Of a stretch of DNA of 64,000 nucleotides, positions 25,201 to 34,427 are shown piece after piece. Below the pieces are notes generated by a model that searched no databases, was not told the DNA's origin, and was given only the letters and a program-made list of their open reading frames with translations. The stretch's first letter is position 1. The number at the start of each line of letters is the position of its first letter. Origin of the DNA: Lineus longissimus. Lineage: Eukaryota > Nemertea > Pilidiophora > Heteronemertea > Lineidae. The stretch lies in contig NC_088326.1 of assembly GCF_910592395.1 (NCBI RefSeq), positions 11,725,001-11,789,000 of the forward strand, written 5' to 3'. Both the position numbers and the translations under genes were made by a program.

Positions 25201-27362
25201 TTGCTCATCACGAGCAATTAGTACCGAAGGACTAATGAAACTATCCCAGCATGCTGCTGGTTCTCGTTTGCTCTGCGTACACAATGCGTCCAAGTCCCAG
25301 TACAGGGTGAATCGGAAAATCGTTGAAGTGGCATCATGCTTTGTCTCAAGTGTTGGCAACTTGTCATTGAATTGTTTGGCTGCTTGGGAGACAATTGATT
25401 TTCTGGTTGGACGGAGATGGCTGTATCTATATAACTAGATGTCAAATCAAACTTGCTTTTCCACAACAAGTGAACCGGGCATTAACTTTAAAGGCACACT
25501 CTCTTGTGTAAAAACTTTAAAACTTGAATTTGAAAACTTCTAATCGTGTAAATACACAATGAATATAGACTTCAATAATGCTGTTGTGAAGACAAGTAGG
25601 CCCATACAACTACTGTTAAGAATTCATAAAGGCTAGTCTTTATTAAACCTTACAGAAAAAGAATGGTGCAGCTCTCTCCTAGTCTGCAGTGCCGTGTACC
25701 AAGTTAAATTCGGATTTTTAAACTGCTGAAGCTTTCACAGCATACAAGCTCTTTTTATCGCTCATTGCAGCGTGGGGACAATAAAATTGCACGTTTGTGG
25801 TGCGCAAGATAGTCACGGGGTTCCCATTTTAGTGATGTACTGAATAATTCATTATACAATTACTTACTGAATACTAATCTATGAGCAAAACGTTAATTAT
25901 CACCCAAATTGCAAAAATAAATTTGTTACTTCTTTTCACCAACATCTTCCATGTATTTTTGACTTATACAACCTGAGGGAGCCAAACTTCAAGTTCTGAT
26001 ACGAATTTATGGCAACTACTAACCATGATTATAAGTTTCATTGCCAAGGGACGACTTTGTTTAACAGTTACGATGTAATTACATGCGCCATGATAATTTG
26101 CACCTAATGGGAATTTTAACCAAGTTTATGAGATAGCCTGCGGGGGAAGTTTGAACGATCCAGTCTGATTAACTTCACGCCATGATTCAGATGTCACGAA
26201 AGTCACTGCGGGACTGTCTGTATTACAATGGAACCTCACTTAGCAGACACCTCTCTATAAAGGACACCTGAGATAGGGGCACTACCAACTGCCCAGGATA
26301 TGGGACTAGCTGATATGTTCTGCACATCCACGCATGCGCAGGTCATCACTGATGAAGTAACTGGATTGCTACGGTAAGCTTAACAACGTTTATGCTTTTA
26401 TAAAGTTCAAAAACATTTTTTTGATTGTTAATTGCAGCATAGATAAGTTTTCAAAAGGAGTCATGTTAATACTCTTCGATAATTTTCAATTTTTTTAGCA
26501 ATTTCTGTGTCTTTGAAAGATATGTCTAAACTCGGCAACAAATGTCAAAGAGAAAGACAGGGGTTAATCCCAGCGGTGGATCATCTTCTGATCCATTGGA
26601 TCGGATCGCTTGCTATATAACGCATCAAAGATACAACATTATATCGCAGGGTCCACCCACTGACAATGTTGTACATAGAATGTCAAATAGCTTCAGATAT
26701 GCAAGACAAAGGGCTACGCAAGCCAACTTATCACGGCAATATACTAGTGGGATTTTTTATTTTTCCAGGAACTGTGTATCAACATTTGCTGACAAGTGAC
26801 AAGTTGATTGGATTATGAAGGGCTGGGTTACCAAGAGTTTGTGGATTGGCGGAGTACAGAAGTATCCAATGTGATGGACATCAATTGCAGTCACGCCTCG
26901 GTCCTGAGGAATGGGGAAATGAAGAGCTTGGGCCAACGCCCCACCATAGCACCAATGCCCAAGCCTTCACATGATCATCAACCCCTCAAATGATTGTCAA
27001 CCCATGCTAAAACTAGAGAAAATTCACGTTCAGCTCCGGTAACATTTTGTCAGCAAAGAATAACCAGCCATCTATAAGATGAGACACAGCTATGAAGTAT
27101 AACGCTATATCCCCAGATCTTTGATTACCTTTCCCTAGCTGACTTGACACAGACTATAATCCTGAAGCACAACCTCCTTACAATAAATTCTTGATTTTAG
27201 AGACACTGACGCATTAAAAATGTAAGACTCAGAAACCGTCTCAGACAAGCTGCTGCGAGTTACACTCTGGGATATGTTCGTCATATTTACAAAACTGCCA
27301 AGCAAATACTTAAACAGCCAAATTGCCACAGGCATTTCATTTTCAGTGATTTCACTAATAAC
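13106..27362 (-). CDS. Chain 1: multi-exon conserved-looking gene of unknown function (3' part)
   Basis: Five minus-strand exons (27,362-27,182; 23,816-23,556; 22,967-22,868; 15,953-15,860; 13,216-13,106) join with phases 1, 1, 2 and 0, each matching. The joined product is about 248 residues ending at TAA. It contains hydrophobic helical stretches (VAIWLFKYLLGSF; LLSSVLHLALSHSQGYFM), a PLLDSLLDSP segment and an acidic/Trp stretch (MYYGNWDDLRWQDMNTLVED). I see no catalytic motif and do not recognise the family; the helices could be HEAT/ARM-like or part of a long scaffold or lipid-transfer protein, but that is a guess. The 5' end lies above 27,362 and was not found. The last exon's stop may instead mark an undetected donor leading into the 11.4 kb exon. 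Confidence 0.66.
13625..13900. repeat. 81-bp tandem repeat, 3 copies plus part
   Basis: GGCAAACCATAGGGATATCC begins each unit at about 13,641, 13,722 and 13,803. The copies are nearly identical, so the array is young. The long minus-strand frame through it is repeat-derived. Confidence 0.9.
13901..15785. other. Chain 1 intron, no feature recognised
   Basis: AT-rich unique-looking sequence between the 13.1 kb and 15.9 kb exons. I see no exon with matched splice sites and no clear mobile element. Confidence 0.4.
15795..15862. mobile_element. SINE fragment abutting a splice donor
   Basis: On the minus strand the stretch from the donor reads GTACAAGGAGCCTCAGTATTACATCTCATTC-like. It matches the full SINE at 19,167-19,567 (ACAAGGAACCTCGGTTTTACGTCTCATGC in that copy's plus orientation). 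The match begins within a few bases of the exon 3' end at 15,860. Confidence 0.6.
15860..15953 (-). CDS. Chain 1 exon: EMYYGNWDDLRWQDMNTLVE...
   Basis: A 94-base exon with acceptor TAGCATTGCAG. The donor CTGCAG|GTACAAG lies at the very edge of a SINE fragment, and similarity to the SINE may reach a few bases into the exon. Phase is 2 at entry and 0 at exit. The Trp- and Asp-rich sequence is distinctive and should be diagnostic in a protein search. Confidence 0.68.
16375..16945. repeat. About 103-138 bp tandem repeat, 5 copies
   Basis: GACTAGCTGATGATATTATGG recurs at about 16,420, 16,685, 16,788 and 16,891 (with a variant near 16,558). The last three units are almost identical at 103-base spacing. 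The first two are longer and more diverged. Confidence 0.88.
18293..18661. mobile_element. 369-bp TIR element with TAA target duplication
   Basis: TGCAAGTATCAATTCG at the left is matched in reverse by CGAATTGATACTTGCA at the right. The arms run about 50 bp each and include C-run/G-run tracts and AAGGGTA. TAA flanks both ends (18,290-18,292 and 18,662-18,664). Known: 3-bp TWA duplications are typical of PIF/Harbinger elements. It is non-autonomous. Confidence 0.75.
19020..20450. repeat. Diverged tandem repeat of about 170-200 bp, about 6 units
   Basis: AGATAATGAGCTCCA-like blocks recur near 19,069, 19,660, 19,829, 20,019, 20,218 and 20,409, each followed by TGACACAACCTCTTCAAC. Between them lie GGTCGTGTTGTCAAAGT and CAACAGAGACA blocks. 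A SINE interrupts the array. Confidence 0.75.
19167..19567 (-). mobile_element. Complete tRNA-derived SINE with 11-bp target duplication
   Basis: On the minus strand it begins with a tRNA-like head: A box TGGCCGAGTGG (19,556-19,546), an anticodon-like loop CTCACAA, and B box GGTTCGATTCC (19,512-19,502). The acceptor stem does not pair, so it is not a functional tRNA. A body follows and then a GAAGAAGAAGAAGAG tail. TCCAAGCTTTT flanks both sides (19,156-19,166 and 19,568-19,578). Partial relatives lie at 15,795-15,862, 39,880-40,310 and 60,500-60,661. Confidence 0.88.
20450..22867. other. Chain 1 intron, mostly unique sequence
   Basis: Contains one short repeat at 21,690-21,810. A 70-codon minus frame at 20,534-20,749 has a possible acceptor but would break the phase match between the exons at 22.9 and 15.9 kb, so it is not called. 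Confidence 0.4.
21690..21815. repeat. Short tandem repeat (GGCCRGACATCAACGCCA)
   Basis: Four imperfect copies of a GGCCGGACATCAACG unit at about 24-33 base spacing. Confidence 0.7.
22868..22967 (-). CDS. Chain 1 exon: WQVAMSPESTLLRGIIDTSD...
   Basis: A 100-base exon with acceptor TTATCTGTCTCTCCAG and donor GAGGCCCC|GTGAGA. It enters with two bases and leaves two, so it joins the 23.5 kb exon (one base left) and the 15.9 kb exon (one base at entry). A neighbouring, longer open frame here is a shadow of this exon. Confidence 0.68.
23556..23816 (-). CDS. Chain 1 exon: DVVCVLKEISLLSSVLHLAL...
   Basis: The acceptor is TGTCTTTTCCAG; 86 codons; the donor GACTGGG|GTAATA is moderate. The exon enters with two bases and leaves one over, matching both neighbours. 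Content includes an amphipathic helix, NNFVGRQKQWKRVGLMIKR (basic) and STSWLLLEPLIDFRGDW. Codon composition and the absence of stops in this frame contrast with the flanking intron. Confidence 0.72.
24060..24200. repeat. About 70-bp direct repeat, 2 copies
   Basis: GAGTAAATAATCCAGTRT followed by TCGTCCAATT occurs at about 24,070 and 24,139. Confidence 0.8.
24870..25440 (-). pseudogene. Non-LTR retrotransposon (LINE) C-terminal relic
   Basis: On the minus strand, frames broken by at least one shift read KKPKGRPQLTWIEQIKRDLK and then RKLCELAHDRDIWHIMVKR. The G-R-P-x-x-T-W...I-x-x-DL and LA-x-DR-x-x-W patterns are characteristic of the tail of LINE reverse transcriptase proteins. The upstream part (about 25,290-25,440) is probably more of the same ORF but is not diagnostic. 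It is disrupted and lies in a chain 1 intron. Confidence 0.65.
26226..26285. mobile_element. Solo end of the TA-flanked MITE
   Basis: CAATGGAACCTCACTTAGCAG, then ACACCTCTCTATAAAGGACACC, matches one end of the family. The other end is missing. Confidence 0.6.
27182..27362 (-). CDS. Chain 1 exon: VISEITENEMPVAIWLFKYL...
   Basis: The acceptor is TTATTTCTGCAATCTAG with a good pyrimidine tract, with an in-frame TAG just above it. The exon holds 60 codons plus one base, and the donor ATT|GTAAGG is strong. It opens in phase 0, so an upstream exon must exist beyond 27.4 kb. The middle is rich in Ser/Thr with several N-x-S/T sites (for example NMTN and NASVS). Confidence 0.68.
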
Positions 27363-29361
27363 CTAGATTGCAGAAATAAAATTGTGAGAAAAAAATCTTT
27401 GGTTTGGAAAAGCGAAAGAAAATTCATAATCCGCGTCATGAAAAAAAAATTTCTAGAAATTTTATCCAGGAGTGTGAACATTTGAAAGTTTGCACTGGGT
27501 GGCCAATGCCTCAAGCCATGAGCCAGGTATTTACCAACTGGCCTAAGCTAATACTCGGACTATTTTTGCCAAGCTCTAACAATTTGGAGCTAGTCCTCTG
27601 GCACTGTGGCTTCAAATTGTATAAAAACATCCCGAGAATTCGGTGCAAAATCTTTGTGAAAGCAAAATGTTACTTTATGTTACTTTATTTCATCAGCAGC
27701 TGGCGTTACTGTTGTTGTTGTAAGGTTCGCACGTGTCGGGCCTTAAACAGGTACACGTTTTGCTGCGCCATCTACAGGATTTTATCAACAGTTCGATACC
27801 CCACTCCAACAGAACTTTAAGCGGAAAAAGCATTTTCGACAAAACAACCCAACCAAGATGTCCAAATCTGAATTCACTGACTATTTCTGAAGTGCCTTAT
27901 AAACGAGCAGTATAAATTGCTGGACCTGGAATTTCAATTGGTGTGATGATATTTGCTTGTTTGCAGTAGTCCTCCAAGAACCTGCATGTCAATAACAAAC
28001 CCAGCCATTACCGGTTTTACCCACAGACAATATCAATAACAATATCAACTTCAAAATGATGAAAATTTTTGTCTTTCAGGAAAATTCTAAGATCTGCAGC
28101 AAAACCCTTGAGTTTCTCAAACCTAACACTTCTGTGTAGAAACATCCCTGAAGCATCCAAATGATGTCACTAATCTTTCACAGGCTCACCATGAAATGAA
28201 CAAGGACAATTTGGAAACTCCAAAATATGAAATCTTGAATCTGTAATCCAAATTTCCAATACGTTTACTTGATCATCCTTTCGAATAATTTATCCAACCT
28301 CCAAAATATTTCCAGAATCTGTCCGTTTGAACTTGACAGGGCTAACTAATTGGCTCAATTGGGCCAATTAGTGAATAAACAATTAACCACAATAACACTG
28401 AATACTACTTGGAAGATAAATGAGAAACGACACTTGGGAATTTATGAATTGCTCCACAAACGAGAAAACCAAAAACATCGATCAAGCCGGCTCCATTGTG
28501 ACAACGTCACCGATATTCCAAATGAATTCCTCCCACAACACAACAATCTAATCGCACTGATCGATGATTTCAATTGAACAACACTGCTGATGAAAAGATC
28601 GCGGAAGAGCTATCCCAGAATCCCCTGCAGCAAGAGCGTCTCCGCCAAGCACCTGATAGTTGTCAGATCGTGGGCGGCAGGAACCTACACCAGTGTGTAT
28701 CTGAATCGAAATGACAGCGGGCTAAACCATTCTGAACGTGAGGGGAGTGGAGTATGCCAAAACAATCGGATATAATCAATACCGCAACACACCAGGTTTA
28801 CTGACCTCGATTATAAGGACATCGCACAGCACTGATTAGTCAGGAGTTATTTCAACAGAGATGTGACAGTGCTCAGAGCAAAAAATATGTGTCTTAATGC
28901 TGTCTTTCAAACAGCCGCAACCTGTAAAATATGCCTCTAAAATGGTTATTTTTGTCCGATTTCGACAATTTAAAGTTCCACGGAGAGCAAAACTGCAGAG
29001 CTGTCTATCTCTGCTGTCACTGTAAGCTATGTGAAGAGGGGGGAAAAATAAATCGCTCCTAAAATTGGAAATTTCTCATCCTTGTCGGATGGGAAAATTA
29101 AGCTTCTGACCAAATTCCCTCCACTCCGGGTTGCATGTCCAACCTCTTGCCTCAAGCGATACAGCATATTGAAAAACAATATTGGATATGAGATTAATCG
29201 ATTCATTCCACAACATGCCCTCGACTAATGTACATGCAGACATTGGCTTGAGGGCATCTCTTAATGCAAGAAAGCATGGGCTAGTCAAGGAGTTTTCCTT
29301 CAAAGCGAATTTCGGCCAATATTTTCTTCGCCCTTGGTGTCCTTAAAATTTCTTTACTTTA

Positions 29362-29449
29362 CAAGGTGGCCCAGAATTATTTTTCCTCACCTCAATGGAT
29401 ACACAATAGAATTATATTGTGCACAGGAAAATAATTCTTGGCCACCCTG
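29362..29449. mobile_element. 88-bp hairpin MITE, TA target duplication
   Basis: CAAGGTGGCCCAGAATTATT at the left pairs with AATAATTCTTGGCCACCCTG at the right, and TA flanks both ends. A second copy lies at 62,121-62,207. TA duplication and size suggest a Tc1/mariner-type non-autonomous element. Confidence 0.82.
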
Positions 29450-30229
29450 TAGTGGCAAATGGAACTGCACATTTGTAAACAATTGATTTTATGTCTTCCT
29501 ATTACAACAGCGGGTCATTTTGCTTCGCTAGGCCTATTGTTCGAAGAACAGAAAGTAGTCCAAAGGTCCTGTTGTATCACGAAAATCAATGTTTTCCAAA
29601 CAAGAAATTGAAGATCAGGTTTAGATGTAATATGATTGCAATGTTCTTTGCTTGTCGTAGAAGAACCTTTGGACTTTATCAAACCAAGCTGCTGAAACTA
29701 CATAGGATACGAAGTAGTTTCACAGACCAAGGAAATGCACTTTGGTGAAAGATTGAAATGGGGAACCCATACCCCTTTAACTTTCAAACAAAACTAGTGT
29801 CTCAAGTGAGAGGTTCCACTTTGCCATATCATTCTAGGGTCACATCGACCAGTACCACACACTGCCCAAATTAAATTTCATTTGACTATCATTTGTACAG
29901 GGAATGGATAAGAGAACTTGTGTTTGGAATTCCGGTCGATAGCTTAACTCTTTAGGGCTGGCAGTGTCATCTTTGAATGCTGAATTCATGTAACAGAAAT
30001 CCTCCCCCCCCAAATGGACTTTTAAAAATTTGTCAAACTCTAACTGATATGACCAGTTATTCCAAAGCTCTGAATCGGTACATTCTTATGGTACCAGTAT
30101 ACTTATTGACAATACCAGGACCATTGTGCTCAGCTTCCTCACAGACATGTTATTGTTTTCGATTTTAGCCACCTGGTGGACAAACCAGGAATCGAACCAG
30201 ACTGAAATTTAGTCTAGAAGGTTTCATAA

Positions 30230-30366
30230 CATAGAGCTACATATGTACCAAATTCCAGTCAATAGCTTCAGCAGTTACAAAACAGGCCTTGCTACTGGAC
30301 AAAAACTACGATGACAGATGACGGACGCAGCGCCATAAGATAAGCTCACCTCTCTGGTGGTGAGTT
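30230..30366. mobile_element. Dispersed repeat ending in GATAAGCTCACC...GGTGAGTTA
   Basis: GATGACAGATGACGGACGC followed by ATAAGATAAGCTCACC and GGTGAGTTA matches the end of longer copies near 37,540-37,735. Related internal sequence occurs at 61,740-61,930 and 63,100-63,960. Confidence 0.55.
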
Positions 30367-33300
30367 AACACTGACTGATAGCTGAAAAACATCGCCGCCC
30401 AATTACATTGAGAGCCCTCCAATTAGGCTGAAAGCCGTTGTAGATTTTAAACAGGTATATAACTTTAATTATTAAATGGAACAAATCTCCTGCCAACACG
30501 CCGTCAATTGAAAAATAAGCTGGTTTGAAAATGTCATCAATGTGTTTCAGATCTGGTTTGAGACACGGTGATGGAAGTACTTTGTTGCCAGGCACCATGC
30601 TTGGGTTTCAATTCATATACAGAAGACCAATAATTTAATTAATTTGCACTGGTATCATGATCTTGGAATGCGGTTTACGGAGAGCTTTGGCATAGACCTT
30701 ACTATTTCTGCTGTCAAAATAAGCTCCTTAGAGGGGGAAAAAAATTAAAATCTTCAAAAAACCAAGACTCATTCCCGACTCTCTTGAGAGGCTTGGTGAA
30801 AGTAAACGGGGCCAAACATTTCCTCCAAGGTGTTTTGTCAAATGTTGAACTTCTTACTGTACACACACTCAGCTGATACATTACTATTACATTACCCACA
30901 CATTACCCTCAGGTTTGTCGTGCCCGTATATTTCCCCGCTACACAACATCCCGAAGTGACCAGCAAACAGTCCCCTGGACATTAAGTATCATGAGAAATG
31001 ATGGGCCAATCGCCTTACCGGGACTTTGCAATTGGAAAAAGTAGGTTTTCTGCTCCAGCATAATGTATACGAGAGGTTTTCATCGCCATGACATGTGATA
31101 ATTATGTCTGCGACAAGCAACACGGATCGCTGAGCTGTATTTGACTTTGCGGAGCTATGGCCAAACAGCTTTTAGCACATCTCATGCGGACAAATTGTTA
31201 ATTTTGGGTGTGATAGACTTGAAATTAAAACATTGGTCTCTGTTCTAGAATAAAGACAGTTGGATGGAGCAGCCTAATTCCTGTAGCAATGCCCGTTTCC
31301 CACTGATTACAAATGAAGCAAACACGAACAGAATAATTAACAGACAGCAATGTCTGCACGAAAATAGCTCAGCAGTCTCAATAATTAACAAGATCTCAAT
31401 AATTAACAAGATTTTTATTTCATAACTAAATATAGCTTATATCGCGCTGAATATAACTTTTATGATATCATGAGTAGGTGGCAAATAATATTGAGAATAA
31501 TTGCCTACAGACTTATCTGCTAATGGATAAAAGATGCAACAGTAGCTATTGTACAAGCTCCACACAATTGTGTAAAAAAATAAAACAGACTTTCCAATCG
31601 AGAAGCTCAATCCATCGATCAAACCACTAATTCTGTTCACCAATTCATCATTCCATGAAAACACCAATCATGATCACCGAAGAAAACTGATAAAAGAAAC
31701 GGGTGAAACAGTCTTCGCGGAATAAAAAATATAAGTGACTGCCGGCCAGAGTCCTCTATCAAAACCTGTGTACATTACGTGTACATTGTTGTGCATAAGT
31801 TTTGGTAAAAAAAGTACTCATTGGACCAATCAATCTGCACAAAATTTTATATGTGTCAAGAAGAACCCTTTGCCAACAGCATAATAAAGTTTAAAAACAT
31901 TCCAATACCGATTGCCTGAGAAAAAGAGATTTCCGTACACCATATCCATCAAAACGTCACTGGCGCATTGATATGGCCCTGTCAAAGTACAAGTTCTAAA
32001 CTGACCAGTGAGACCACATTTTCTTAAATATATTATCAAAAAGCATATTTCTGTGATGGCCTGACTCTGTAGATTAAGAATCAACCACAGATTGAGAATT
32101 AATTCCACTTTGGTCCATCCCAGCCATGTATTTACCACAACTTGACATTTTGATAAGCTCTATGTGACTGTGCCACACTTCCGGTCGTGGATGAATACAT
32201 GTCTCTGCCCTGCCAGTCCTTCTGATTCTGCAGCTACTTAATCTCTTACGGTCGCCAGTATAAGTACATCCGCTGCATTATTCCTACGGGCCCAACAACA
32301 GGAAAAGACGCGTCAATAAATACCCTGCCTCCAAGTCGCACTCTATTACAGTGAATCCCAGCAACTGTAATCCGATTACTTGTAACAAATGCTGCAAGAT
32401 CCTGAAGGTCAGGGGATCAATGCTGCAGGAGGTAAACAAATAAAACCAGAGAGCCAGACGTGGTGGCATGGAAGTGACTGGACAGCAATAGCTTGGAAAA
32501 AAGATGACTTAAGGGTACAACTGTATCTAGTTCCTATTATCAACACCAGGGTGGGTATTGAAAACAAGACTCCCTGGCTATTCACGGTCCTTTGAAAGAG
32601 AATTACTGTTGACATTCTCCATACATGGGTTTCTATGCCAGAGCAGGCAGACGATCCAACACAAAGGGTTAATGTGTAACTTGATGAACAAAAACATGGC
32701 CAAGCTCTGAAATGGACCATGAAGCCGAAAATGTAATGATGTGAAAAAACAACACAGGTTGGGTATTGCTGATTTATTTCAGAAGAAACTACATTCCTTA
32801 TATGCTGATGGACAATCCTTGGGCAGGCAGATGAACATATTCTCCACATGATCGATACTGGAAAAATCTTCTACTAATTTGTACCACTATTGGGCGAATA
32901 TCCATGCTGACTTGGTACCAAGAGCTGAAATACAAAACACAATACATGTACCATGAAATCACTTTGATCAGTATCTCAATGTTTTTCCTCAATCTTACCA
33001 CCTTCTCCACTATACTTTTTGTCCAGAAGCAGCACACGGACAGATTCATTTTTTCAACCTGAGCACCCAGACAGATTATTGAGTTGGTGATGGTTTTACT
33101 GTAAGAGCACCCTGGACACATCTTGCTGCTGACCCGGTCAAAAGACCCAACAACACAGTTTTTCTAACTTTATTTTTAAAAATGTCCTTTCCCAGGACAG
33201 ACAAGCTCGGCAAGCTGGAAGGCCCGATAAGATAAGATGCTTAGCAATGTGGGCAATTGATTCTCCAGGGTGAAATTTCAAGGTTTACACTTCAATTGGT

Positions 33301-33501
33301 GGTACACTAGATATTACATTTGGCATGTTTGGTGCCAAAATTTTATGGTAAATTCATGACAGTCAAATTTGTGTGAGCTTCTTAACTAAAATGTCCACGA
33401 AAAATTCACAGTTTGCAGTATTTGACTGAACAGCTTCCTGTTAAATTTTAAACCTACCGTTGCTTCGGCTACTGCTGAATAATCATTAACTGCTGATCTC
33501 T

Positions 33502-34427
33502 TCACCTTGTCGATCTCTTTTTTTCAGCTAGGAACCCTGGGGTACGTGTTGCACCAATAGCTGATGACCTCTTTTTTTCAGCTAGGAACCCTGGGGTACG
33601 TGTTGCACCAATAGCTGATGACCTCTTTTTTTCAGCTAGGAACCCTGGGGTACGTGTTGCACCAATAGCTGATGACCTCTTTTTTTCAGCTAGGAACCCT
33701 GGGGTACGTGTTGCACCAATAGCTGATGACCTCTTTTTTCCAGCTCGGAAGCATCTTGGACATGAAAGACCAATAGCTCTTGATCTCTTTGCTCTAGCTA
33801 GAAGACCTAAGGGCTCAACAGCAGTCAATCTCTTTTTTTCAGCGAGGAGCCCTGGGGTTCGTGATGAACCAATAGCGATCGACCTCTTTTTTTCAGCTAG
33901 GAACCCTGGGGGAACTGCTGTACCAATAGCTGATGACCTCTTTTTTCCAGCTAGGATGCAGAATGGACATAAAAGACCAATAGCTCTTGATCTCTTTGCT
34001 CTAGATAGAGGACCTAAGGGCTCAATAGCAGTCAATCTCTTTTTTTCAGCTAGGAACCCTGGGGGACCTGGTGGACCAATAGCGATCGACCTCTTTTTTC
34101 CAGCTAGGAACCCTGGGGGAACTGCTGTACCAATAGCTAATAACCTCTTTTTTCCAACTAGGAAGCATTGTGGACATGAAAGACTAATAGCTCTTGATCT
34201 CTTTGCTCTAGCTAGAGGACCTAAGGGCTCAATAGCAGTCAATCTCTTTTTTTCAGCTAGGAACTCTGGGGGACGTGGTGAACCAATAGCGATCGACCTC
34301 TTTTTTTCAGCTAGGAACCCACGTTGTCCATTAGCTGTTGATCTCTTCACTTCAACTATGGGACCGCGTGTGCCAACATCTCTCAAACTATTTGCATCTA
34401 CTGCTTCAGGATAATCTTCCTGAGCCC
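33502..34427 (-). CDS. Exon 3 of peptide precursor: 16 peptide units
   Basis: Units fall into three classes. Class A resembles SSAIGATRTPGFLAEKKR (18 residues, P-G-F-L-A core). Class B resembles LTAIEPLGPLARAKR (15 residues). Class C resembles SRAIGLSCPRCFRAGKKR (18 residues, a C-P-x-C pair, Gly before the basic site). Order along the protein is A A B C A / A B C A / A B C A A A A, so a higher-order A-B-C-A block was itself duplicated before the last four A units arose. Amidation-type Gly precedes KKR in all three C units and in one A unit (the fifth peptide). The frame ends in TGA just after KKRSTR. The antisense strand is also open for about 150 codons, because the repeat length keeps both frames stop-free; I treat that as a shadow. 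Confidence 0.88.

Larger units (their letters stand above)
27363..33501. other. Region between chain 1 and the peptide gene
   Basis: At least one more chain 1 exon should lie at or beyond this interval, because the 27.2 kb exon opens in phase 0 behind an acceptor. Weak candidates (30,470-30,590 and 28,690-28,730, minus) lack good donors and are not called. Otherwise I see one MITE and a trace of the GTGAGTTA-type dispersed repeat near 30,230-30,365. Confidence 0.4.

Noticed and set aside
30365-30598. Minus frame with LKPDLKHIDDIFKPAYFSID as a possible upstream chain 1 exon
   Set aside because: Somewhat coding-like, but no acceptable donor is found (only GTTATA or GTGTTG), so it is not supported.
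32409-32849. 146-codon minus frame rich in Cys
   Set aside because: No start or splice context; the sequence is partly a diverged direct repeat (GGCAGGCAGA blocks) and composition is not coding-like.
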